From Rhynchonema sp. JSB1_4 (Eukaryota; Nematoda; Chromadorea; Monhysterida; Xyalidae): a stretch of 64,000 nucleotides of DNA. The stretch covers positions 1 through 64,000 of the forward strand of contig JASAMV010007285.1 in the NCBI GenBank assembly GCA_030248065.1, written 5' to 3'. How positions within the stretch are numbered: position 1 is the stretch's first letter; every line of letters begins with the position of its first letter. Shown one piece after another: positions 46,442-64,000 of this stretch. The notes beneath the pieces are model-generated. The model did no database searches and was not told the origin of the DNA. It was given only the letters and a program-made list of their open reading frames with translations. The position numbers and the translations under genes were made by a program.

Positions 46442-47684
46442 CAGTGTTGGAGGTACTCTGGAGGGGGCGGATACCTACTGTATCGCGCTCGGAGAGGGGG
46501 GATACCTACTGTACCAACTAGAGCCGATGGCCTGGGGGGGGGGGGGTTATGTACCCAGGGGGGGGGGGGTTTGGGGGGGGGGTTGGCGGGGTAGGTTTTG
46601 GGGTGAAAATTTTTTATGTGTTTATTATGTGTGGAATCGTGTGAAAACGTAGTATTTGCGCGCGCAGCGCGCGAATTTGGGGTAATTTGAGGTAAAAGCC
46701 ACTGATTTTACACCAGTGGTGTAGCTACCCAGGCGGGGCGGCAACCTACTGTACCACCCAAAATGCGGGGCGGCAACCTACCTACTGTACCAGCCGAGCT
46801 AGGGGGGGGTCGTACCACTTGGGGGGGGGGTCATCTGGAAACCGAAATTTTTTATGTCTAAATACTGAAGAAAATGTGGCCTAAAACACTAATTTCGCGC
46901 GCAGCGCGCGATTTTTCGCCTATTTGCAGACAAATATGCTAATTTTATGCAATTTTAAGCCAAAAATGAATGTTTTGGGTGAAAAGTTAGGTGGGGCCAG
47001 TGTAGTTCCTGGGGGGGGAGGGGGGGGGTCCCCCCCTTAAGGTACACTAACCGCCGCGACCCGCGACCAAGGTACACTAGTACACTAACCGCCGCGCCAG
47101 GTACACTAACCGCCTCAATTTTTGCCTAAAATAGGCATTTTTAGGCCTAAAATGGCCATTTTTAGGCCTAAAATGGGTGATTTTCAGGTCAATGATGTCA
47201 AAAGTCGCCAAAGTACCCTTTTTATGGAGAATTTTTTCCAAAAAGGGGTAAAAATCGGTCAAATTTTCTACCTCAAAAAGTGACTTTTTCCTGGATTTGG
47301 GTCTTCCCCCCCCCCTTCCCCCCCCAGGGAGGTACACTAACCGCCGCACGGAAAAAAGGGGCAGGTACACTAACCGCCGCGCCGGACCAGGAACTACACT
47401 GGGTGGGGCGGCAACCTACCTACTGTACCAGGGGAGGGGCGGCAACCTACCTACTGTACCAGGCGAGGGGCGGCAACCTACCTACTGTACCTTGGGGGGA
47501 CCCCCCCCCACCCCCCCCCCAGCCACACCATTGTTTTACACTAATTTTGGCCATTTTGGTCAAAAATTGGCACTTCTGAGGCAAAATCGGGGGGGATGGC
47601 TACTGTACCGGGGTGAAAATCGGGGGGATACCTACTGTACTGGGGGGGGCTACCCCCCCAAACCCCCCCCCCCCCTCCAACACT
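46442..47684. mobile_element. G-rich hAT-like element (CAGTGTTGGAGG ends) with a nested element
   Basis: Ends CAGTGTTGGAGG and CCTCCAACACTG; the 8-bp duplication ATTCCGGG flanks it (46434-46441 and 47685-47692). The interior has long G runs and repeated CCTACTGTACC. A second element with its own duplication is inserted at 46998-47401. Confidence 0.85.
46998..47401. mobile_element. nested hAT-like element, CAGTGTAGTTCCTGG family, copy 2
   Basis: Ends CAGTGTAGTTCCTGG and CCAGGAACTACACTG with the 8-bp duplication GGTGGGGC on both sides (46990-46997 and 47402-47409). Near its edges AGGTACACTAACCGCC repeats. It is inside the element 46442-47684 and therefore younger. Confidence 0.87.
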
Positions 47685-47774
47685 GATTCCGGGGGGGGCT
47701 CTATTTAGGTTTTTACGGTAAGCCTGAAATTCGCTTATTTTAGGCAAAAATTGGGGGAGCAGACGTACCAGGAG

Positions 47775-48927
47775 CAGTGTAGTTCCTGGTCCGGCGCGGC
47801 GGTTACTAAATCCTCCTCCAAATCTCCGGCCCGGCCCGGCCCGAACCCCCAAATCTCCGGCCCGGCCCGAATTTTTGGCAGAGTAACCCAATTTTTGTCA
47901 TAATTTTTGCGATTTTTTTAACCTATTTTTGGTTGAAAGTTCATTGTTTTTCATGAAAAAAGTCGTCAGATAGACAATACTGATCACTTACTTGCCAAAT
48001 CCGTCAGAAATTTTAGTATTTTTGACAAAAAAATCCCTACCTTTTCAGTAAGATACAGCAGGGTTCAGGGTAGTACTTGGGGGGGTGGGGGGGTCCCCCC
48101 CCAAATTCATCTATCTATCGTCAACACTTTTTGATTTCATCTATCGATCGTCAACACTTATGGGCAAATCTATCTATCGTCAACAAACTCTGGGAACAAT
48201 CTATCTATCGTCAACACATTTCGACCCCAAAATGGGTATTTTTGCCTCAAAATGGCTCAAAATCGGTATTTTTTGTCCCAAATAGGCAAAAAAATCGCGC
48301 GCTGCGCGCGGATTTGGTACATATAAGTACATTTTCATTAATATTTACACATTATTACCTACTTAGTGCACTATACTATACCTTAATTTTTGGCGACCCC
48401 CCACCATCTATCTATCGTCAACAAGTTTGGGTCGACCCCCCCCCAGATTTCGGACTTGGGTCATCTATCTATCGTCAACACATTTCGGGTCCCAATCTAT
48501 CTATCGTCAACACCCTGACCAAGTACTACACTGAGATACAGTGTAGTTCCTGGTCCGGCGCGGCGGTTAGTGTACCTACCCCTTTTTTTCGTGCGGCGGT
48601 TAGTGTACCTACCTGGGGGGGAAGGGGGGGAAGACCCAAATTCAGGAAAAAGTCACTTTTTGAGGTAGAAAATTTGACCGATTTTTGGCCCTTTTTGGAA
48701 AAAATTCTCCATAAAAAGGGTATTTTGGCGACTTTTGACAACATCGACCTAAAAATCACCCATTTTAGGCCTAAAAATGCCTATTTTAGGCCTAAAATTG
48801 CCTATTTTAGGCAAAAATTGAGGCGGTTAGTGTACCTGGCGCGGCGGTTAGTGTACTAGTGTACCTTGGTCGCGGCGGTTAGTGTACCTTAGGGGGGGGA
48901 CCCCCTCCCCCCCCAGGAACTACACTG
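47775..48927. mobile_element. compound hAT-like element, CAGTGTAGTTCCTGG family, copy 3
   Basis: Outer ends CAGTGTAGTTCCTGG (47775) and CCAGGAACTACACTG (48927) are flanked by ACCAGGAG (47767-47774 and 48928-48935). A further left terminus occurs inside at 48539, so the unit 48539-48927 resembles an inverted copy of 46998-47401. Between them lies another element, 48059-48533, with the duplication AGATACAG and repeated TCTATCTATCGTCAACA. Confidence 0.8.
48059..48533. mobile_element. nested element with TCTATCTATCGTCAACA repeats
   Basis: Right end CCAAGTACTACACTG; left end near CAGGGTAGTACTTGG (48066), seven bases inside the point expected from the duplication. AGATACAG flanks it (48051-48058 and 48534-48541). 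About nine copies of ATCTATCTATCGTCAACA or close variants occur inside. Confidence 0.7.
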
Positions 48928-49597
48928 ACCAGGAGGGGGAATAGGGGGGGGCAGTCGTACCATGGACGGGGAACAGACGACCCGAGGGGGCCCCTCCCTC
49001 CAGGAACTACCTACCGTAAAGCCTAAAATACAAGGGAGGGCTGTATCTTTTCACTGACCCCTTTTAGGGGGCTCTATTTTTGGGGGGGCTGTATTTTTTC
49101 GCTGCCCCAAATCTCAAAAAATGTTCTAAAAAATACCCCTGAAATGGAGTTCTGTCAGGGTGTTATTGGTCATTATTGAGTGTTTTTAGGTGCAGATCTT
49201 CCATAAAAGGCTTTACGTCATCATATACTCAACCTCAACCACAAACATTGTACATAAGGTGTCTTATACAAGAACTTGACTTTACGACCCCTCCCAAGCG
49301 GGGAATTCCAAGTTGGGGGGGGCTGTGTTTTTGGGGGCTCTATTTTTTCACTGGCCCCTTTTAGGGGGCTGTATTTTTGGGGGGCTCTATTTTTGGGGGG
49401 CTCTATTTTAGGGAATACGGTACACTGCTCTGCGTTGTACCTAAATCTGTGTTTCGGTTTTCTTTTATTTAGGCCAACCACATGTTCATTTCCAAAGTTT
49501 GATGTTCCATTTTGATGATTCAGATTTGTACAGATTCTGCCGGTTGATGGAAGACTCATTACTATTGTAATCAATTCATACTGCAGAGGCCCTGGAG

Positions 49598-49797
49598 GGA
49601 AGACTCATTATGGATTTGAAAATAAAACGGATTAAACGGAATTTTCGTAATGAGCCTTTCCCCCGGATATATGCTAAGCCTAAATATATGCGAAGCTCAA
49701 TCCTAAGCCCGTGCCTTGGTTTAGGACCAAGTTCCAGCTGGATTCTGTTTAATCCGGTTAATCAGTTTAATCCGTTTTATTGATAATGAGTCTTCCC
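49598..49797. mobile_element. 200-bp inverted-repeat element (GGGAAGACTCATTA ends)
   Basis: Arms GGGAAGACTCATTA and TAATGAGTCTTCCC enclose AAAACGGATTAAACGG and its inverted counterpart CCGGTTAATCAGTTTAATCC. MITE-like with no coding capacity; single copy in this window. Confidence 0.7.
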
Positions 49798-52700
49798 GGC
49801 ACGATTCTGCCAGATTCTGCAGACGGTTGCTTGAGCTGCAAAGACAGCAAACCCTGAATCAGACGATAATCAGACTTCTTATGCAAGAACCTCAGCAGCT
49901 CTTTGGCGGGAGGCTCTATTAATTCGCTGGTCCGAATCTGAAAAATTGTCCCCAGCAGCGCATTGTTCAATACATAATTTCATGATTTTGATTCAGACTC
50001 ATCACACAGGAGTTCAAAATTTTGAATTCAAGATTCCTTTGTAAAACAGATTTTACAGAACAGACCTGAGTAAATTTGACTCCTACATATCATTGGGTGT
50101 ATGGAATTGAAATGTATGAATCTATTACAAATTCCTTGTGTATATATTGTGTGACACAAAGGAATCCTTTCTATCCCGATCCTTTATCCCTGCTCGCTGC
50201 TAAAAGTTCATAAAAAGTTCCACATGAGAGAAGTTTTGGCTTACGAATTCCACACTGCAGTCGAAAAGCAGTCTTTATTCAGCATATTTGAAACACGGAA
50301 ATCAAAGGTGGACCTCGCCTGCGTTTCGTGCCTCATTTTCCATGTAGAGCAATTTACCAGAAACGTTTCCGAATATTCCCCTGGGGGCTCTTGGATAAGA
50401 TGTTTGAAAACATAAAATTTTCTCAAATTGATGACCATCCTGTAATTGAAGCCCGCACCCTCTAATAGATACCCATTTTTTGGATTAGCAATAATCAACA
50501 CAAATAACAGACAGGGTGCACAAAAGAAGTTTTTACTACTTTTTCATCTGTGTTTTTCATGAATGATGCAACAACATTCAGCAGCACAAATTTCATCTGG
50601 TTGCGGTCACGAAATTATGGCAACCTTGTGACTATGGACACGTGTATAGTTCCTCATGCTTGGCTCAAACGGGCCTCAAAAAATAGCAGCATCCATTTAA
50701 TTGAAGAAATCGCTCAGAGAGTGATGAAAAATAGAAGTCTTGGGCTTCAATTAGAGAAAATACGGTATCGACAGTGTGATGGGTCACTGGAACATGGATG
50801 GACACGCAAACAACGATATCTGGTATCTGAATTGCACGGCGATAAATCTCCGACGTTCCACCACGTAATACAAAGCTGACTTTGATGTTGACTCAGCCGA
50901 AGTGTACGTTCTTCCTTGCACAAAAGGAACATTTTCAAGCTTGAGAAGGCGGTACAGTCAACCCTCAACACAGTGAACAGAATGGGACTCCACAATTTTA
51001 TTCACTATGAAGAATAATCACTGTGTAGAGCACCGCTTCGGGGCATTACGTATATATATCAATTTGGGGACTGCTCCAGGGATTCAATATCTAGAGGTTC
51101 ACTATGTGGAAGTTTGACTGTGTTTCAGACAAGTTGTGCACTGCAAGCAGGGCGGCCGACCACAACGTATGAAACGGCAGGGACAGAGCAAATTTGTTCA
51201 GTTTCTGTCTCAATCATACGGCGTGTGAGTCTTCTTTGTACTTGCTAAGGGTTGAAATTATAGGGCGTTTAGTAATGTCGTCGAATCACCGCGTCAAATC
51301 TTTTTATTAGATCACATGTATGATTTCTCGCGCTCATTAGGGGCTCGTGTATTATGGTTGATTTGAAGAAATGATTTGACGAATAGATTTGACGACAAAA
51401 CTATTAGCTGAAAGTTGCACTGTGTTCTCAAGCTCATTTCGTCCGGGTTCGGCAAAGATAATGACATGTCGAAAGGCGACTGTCTAAAACGGAAACAAGC
51501 GGCCCGTTCAGAAATCATGCGGACAGTCGGCTGCTGAAGGCGGTCGTGGACGGCGAACGAATGCGTTTGGTTGGCCGCCTTTAGAGCTTACATTCTGTCA
51601 ATGTTATGAAAAATTAGCTATCAGTTCATACACCAGGTGCTTGAACTAGTATTCGTTTGACCATGCAGGCATAAACTATTTTCCCATGCACGCTGCTCAG
51701 TGGACCAATCACTTGGGCTGAATGATTGAGTTGAAGAGGTTCGTTCATCCGCGTTTTTTGTTTGCATAAACTTGGAGAAACAATTCAACATGCGCTGTAT
51801 TCTGTGCGTCTTTTTCTGACTGATCGTTTAGTCGTCAACTTCGGTCGTCAACTGAGGCCAGGACGCGTGCACCATGGAATGCACATTTGATGCCGCGATG
51901 ACATGTAGACCTAAAGCAGTCCCAACCGCAAACGAGCTCGAGCGATAAACAATGCAATATTCGGGGCAGAATATGCACCCCATGCCACCACAGGTGGATA
52001 CCGCGAAGTTGACGACATCACCGTCCGGTCTGAGTTGACGCTTGAAGATCAAGCTTTTTTCTGCATTGAATTTTAAGGTCTCCATTTCAGCCGTTGTTGG
52101 CCCCACGATGATCTAAGCAGTCGCGTCCCCCAGCCAGCCCGAACACACGACCGGAAGGTGTGCATTTCTACGGCAACCCCGTCGACAGACAAGGCCGATT
52201 GATCATAATTCGTTGTAGTACGCAAGCCATTGTGTTCGATTGTAGGTACCTATTGTGAACAGAGAGAGAGAGGACCTTGACGACAAATAATCATAACCAC
52301 AGCCGCATTGTGTGTATCTGTTGACGTTGTATCGGCGTGCATCGATGCGCAGTTTTCAATGTCAGCGTAAAAACCTGTTGCCGCTCGCGCGTTTTTTGGC
52401 CCACTCGCATTCGCATGCGCACATGGTATTGATATACGGACTTGGGGAGTATTCTTGTTAGGCACCGCAGGTGTAGTGAATGCATGCAATGCTGCAGGAG
52501 TGAAAATAGCAGTAGTGTGTAACTGGCTCTGTTGTGGTAGACACAAGTGCACACCACACAATGGGATACCACTGATCAGATCATCGTGTGCATTGTAGCG
52601 GGCATTCAGCAGCAAGTTTGTCTCGCCAAACGACATTGAGTGAAAAACGTGACCATGCTTGCTTACCGCTTTCGTTGTTCGGTTGAGCGGTAAAGACAAG

Positions 52701-55700
52701 TGTTCAATCATCATTCAATAACAATAAATACATGCCTATAACTATAGATAATACGCAGATTATGAATCGAATTACGAGCGCTTGATTTGCGACCAGACGC
52801 GTCGGACCCACATTCATCTCTTTTTCAATGACGTACCATCCGTTCCTGATGACTCGGCTACTCGTGTATCAAGGTTGTGAACATAATCAGAAACCGAAAA
52901 GCCGCACAAAACCTCTGTGTCTCGCACTCCTACCCAAACGCTCATGTTCCCATGTCAAATGCATGTAATTAGGATCTGATAACGCTACTGTGTCATTTAC
53001 TGTAAAAGGCGCATGGTGTCGGACGAAAATAAAGATAAATGGGCTTGCCGCTTTATGCTTGATGGATGCATGAGTCAGATTGCTGATCGAAGGTCCAGGA
53101 CCAGATTTGGTATATGTAAGTATGAACTGTATAGGCGCCTACATACAGTAGTAAAACTTTGAGCAGGGGCCAAAGTAACCAAAGAATCACAGGCATGTAA
53201 ACCTCGATCTTGATTGCACCCAACGGATTACTGTACCTTCCAGTGCCGTGGTTTAGAGGCGCACTTTGGCACGCATGAGCACTATAGGTGGTACCTATGG
53301 CTGAAATTCAGCTATTTCCAGCGCAATTTCAGAAATCGACCACCATTTATAGCATGCCCTATTGTGCCTGCCTGCCACTCTGTCTTAGTCCGCGTTTGAT
53401 ACATCATCATTTTTATCAAGATAAATGCGTCCGAATCAAGTCGACCGTTTAATCACGCGCGTCGCTCTGCAGCTTAGCGGCGTTACGTCATGCCCCGTCG
53501 CTGCCATGCGAAGCTAGAAGTTGGACCACAATATGCGTACGAGGTGGGCACAAATGGCATTTCAGATTCAGACCTAGGAATATGTACGCCAATGCTGCCG
53601 CGCACTTTCAGGCCACCCTGTGCAGTTGTGGGGGCATAGTCGTACACCTACCGTAGCCCAATGTTTCTAACTGTTTTGGTGAGCTGAAGGTTGCGCTGTG
53701 GTTTTCGAAAATGAAGAATTCAGCTATGTACACAGCTTCCAAAACGATTCAGCAACCAAGAGTGTAGCATATGTACCTATGTAGGTTGCTTTGATGCTTT
53801 TTTGATTGACACACGAACGCCCGAAGCAGGACGTCGGGTGTTCTTTGGCGTGTCACGCGTTTTGCATAAAAATAACACCAAACGGAACCACGCCATGCCA
53901 GAGAGACACAAAATGCTGACGCCGCCGACAAAGAAACGAAAGCAGCAGCCTGACCGCGCACATCACTTGCTTCTGCAGTCCGGCCTCCTCATAATGACAT
54001 GACCGGGACACAACTGAGGGCTGCTTAACGCCTGGTTTTAACGCAGCAGGTTAGAGAACGAAATTTCGTTCGAAAGCATTCTATCGTTACACATTGTGCA
54101 CATTAGACGGATGCTTTCTTCCTACATGTACATTTGTTGGTCACAATATAGGCGGCGTACTGTAATCACACCTCCGCACCGAAGTGATTGTCTGATTCCG
54201 TTTGTGTATTGGTGGCAAAAATCACTGATGAGACCCTGGCACCCAAAAAAGTCCCCCGGTTGATGTGTGTGAAGATCGATCGATCAATCCACTGATTTGT
54301 GACCCGTTCGTTTCATTGACGCGTCAGCGTCCGCAATGGCTTTGTGCTCTCAATTGACATCCGATAGAATTTGAATCCACTTGTAGTTTAATTCTCAACA
54401 CGACAGAATATGACCAACTCTCGTACTGTGAGCTTCATCCTACATTACTGGCTATGACTGCGGTGGTTTAGAAATTTTGTGTCCTGGCATTGAATGGCTG
54501 ACAACAAGTCGCAGTGATTCACGTCTCTGCACTGTTTTTTTTGTACGTAACAATAATCGACCATCTGCATAAACAATAGTCGGTCTTCTTGTAATAACAC
54601 GAGTTGTTGGCAGTTTGTCTCATCATCGTTTGACAACACACGGGTCACCCAACAAGCACAAAGAATGATATTCCGCAGCTGTCATCTGCTTCAACCCCAT
54701 GTTGCAGAGTATTTTACCAAGAATATAATAGCAGCTCAGCTCGGCATGCGCGAGCGAAACAGTGCGCGGACATCATGAGCACCGCATCAGTGGCGACTCG
54801 ATCCTTTCCAAATTTCTGTGGGCAGCCTATGCTGACCAGTACCTCGCCAAACATAAATCTCAAGTTATTTTTATCATTTCCAAATTCAGTTCTTCAACAC
54901 ACGCCTATATGTCACATTTACAAACTGCAAACTACTAAAGCATGCGAATAATGTGTCGAGTTTTCAGTCCGGCCCCAAACTTGTGCGCATTCCACATTCA
55001 CTTGCGCGCAGCAACGCTATAATGCGTTATGTACACTTTATCAACCATTAATGTTTATTGCAATCAAAAACTTTCTTGGCAATCCCCATGTCGGACCATG
55101 AAACCCAGCACGTTGTCAGTGTGTGATAGCGCAAACATTGTTGAAACATCATTTGGCCTATGCTATGCATATACCTACACTCAGCGAAAGTAAAACCACT
55201 GCTGCTGACTGATGTTAGCCGTTGTTATACAATAATGAAATCACCCTGTGCAGTTCAGCATGGTTTCACGTTTCATCAGTTCATGACTAGTGTCACATAT
55301 TTTTCTAAACTTCAGTCCCACACAACTTTGCCCCCAACCTGTGCAACACGTAGACACAGCAAGCAGCAGCAGCAGCAAAACAAGTCACCACCGTGGTGGT
55401 TGCATAGCAGAGAGGTCGGTTGTCACTAAGAGCAAACTGATCAAAGACTGCACTCCGCTCTGATGACACTGCACCGTATGGACTCGCTGCTGATTGGCTG
55501 ACTCCGCCCACACTCACACACACACTCACGCACACACACACACATATGTATGTACACCACCACCATTTTTCATGGGACTGTTGTTGCCGCGCCCGCCCAA
55601 GTGCGCACATTTAGGTGATTTATTGTAATTGACCAAATTGCGTGATTTGTTATTTTTAACGCCATTGATCAGATTTGATCGCTTTATCCAGCCGAGAAGG

Positions 55701-55792
55701 CACTGGATTGCAAATGCCGTCATCTGTCTCACATTTAGAGAGACTCGCATAATCGCAAAGTCAGAGTTTGTGTCGACGCGAATATCGACACA
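49798..55792. other. intergenic region between Dicer and labial starts
   Basis: About 6 kb with few obvious repeats. Open frames exist (for example 50550-50879 plus and 52250-52714 minus), but none resembles a known protein and none has exon-like flanks I can support. It may include regulatory DNA for labial; no element is identified. A short CA-rich run lies at 55510-55545. Confidence 0.5.
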
Positions 55793-63346
<7,554 letters not shown>

Positions 63347-64000
63347 TCATCTTATACATATAATTATGTATATAAATATATTTTTCACTATTATTCTTTT
63401 TTATATTCTTCTTGAGCGTAGATTGTTTATTATTCGCGTCGCGTCCATTGTTCCGCGTGCCTCAGTGTACTGCGCCGATGATGTTTGAACGGTGTTGGTT
63501 GGTTGAAGAATGGAACATCATTTATTTTCGGAAATCTCATTTTTCGGCTTTATGTTTTCCGTTTTCTACACTTCAACATGACTCGTTAGGATAGCAGGGT
63601 ATTTTCTTTCTTATTACGTTTTTTCTATACTTCAAAATGCTGAATGTACTGTTGTTATCTTTCCGCAATCACGAACAAACTTTCACACATTTCTGATGCA
63701 GTTTTTACTGAAGTTGACGTGATTGTGGGACAATTAAAGTATACTTGATGGCTTTACTGTGGTTCCCAGTTGGTTATAATTCATATTGTATTTATATTTT
63801 ACTAAATATTGTTGCATATTGTCAACTTTGTTTATGATTTTTTAGAATTTTAAAACTGTTGCCCGCTAAAATGCGTATAAAAACGTATTGTTATTGTAGT
63901 ACAGCATCTCATGTGATACAAGCAAGATTACGATTTTTAAAGTCCGAAATTCTGACAATTGTACAAAACCGCGTAAGAGCGTAGATAGGCCCACGTTATC
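63347..64000 (+). other. lab: labial 3' UTR and flank
   Basis: AT-rich sequence following the labial stop codon. A variant polyadenylation hexamer ATTAAA occurs near 63734-63739; I see no perfect AATAAA. No further gene begins before the window end. Confidence 0.45.

Noticed and set aside
46180..49440. CRISPR-like spaced repeats in the G-rich cluster
   Set aside because: The spacing is irregular, the repeats are parts of nested transposon ends, and the genome is a spliced animal genome.
52250..52714. 154-codon minus-strand frame between Dicer and labial
   Set aside because: Composition (His, Ala, Thr, Ser scattered), no recognisable domain and no splice context; most likely chance.

Overview
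This window is animal nuclear DNA. It holds three spliced genes in 64 kb, most of the rest being dispersed repeats. An intact Hox1/labial homeobox gene, a metazoan-type Dicer and a long-branch Argonaute point to an ecdysozoan. The strong (T)TTTCAG or TTTGCAG splice acceptors, the secondary-Argonaute (WAGO-like) features and the Glu-Lys-Lys ending of the homeodomain make a nematode or close relative my best guess. The species is not determined.

Layout. (1) 607-15144, minus strand: an Argonaute in 22 exons, 1109 codons, every intron phase consistent, with all four slicer residues (Asp, Glu, Asp, His) present. (2) 15166-17033: a repeat-bearing spacer with a MITE just after the Dicer stop codon. 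(3) 17034-46073, minus strand: Dicer in about 42 exons and about 1940 visible codons. It has helicase, dimerisation/DUF283, platform-PAZ, RNase IIIa, RNase IIIb and dsRBD regions, plus an unusual Arg-Gly-rich segment before RNase IIIa. The exon that should hold the first RNase IIIb signature is absent as assembled. Its surviving 3' end abuts a perfect 181-bp inverted repeat (19789-19969 and 20164-20344). (4) 46074-55792: intergenic, with nested G-rich hAT-like elements (46.4-48.9 kb) and then about 6 kb with no gene I recognise. (5) 55793-63346, plus strand: labial in three exons, 304 residues, with a 135-bp (GT)n tract in its 5.3-kb second intron.

How the genes relate. Dicer cuts dsRNA into small RNAs and Argonaute loads them, so partners of one pathway lie head to tail about 1.9 kb apart. 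Splice-acceptor-like sites sit 4 nt (Dicer) and 21 nt (Argonaute) before the start codons; spliced-leader trans-splicing could explain both. Introns of both genes, and the Dicer 3' flank, carry hairpin-prone MITEs.

Limits: exon boundaries come from reading frame, GT-AG (one GC-AG) sites and family knowledge; nothing was aligned by computer. Repeat family names are descriptive.
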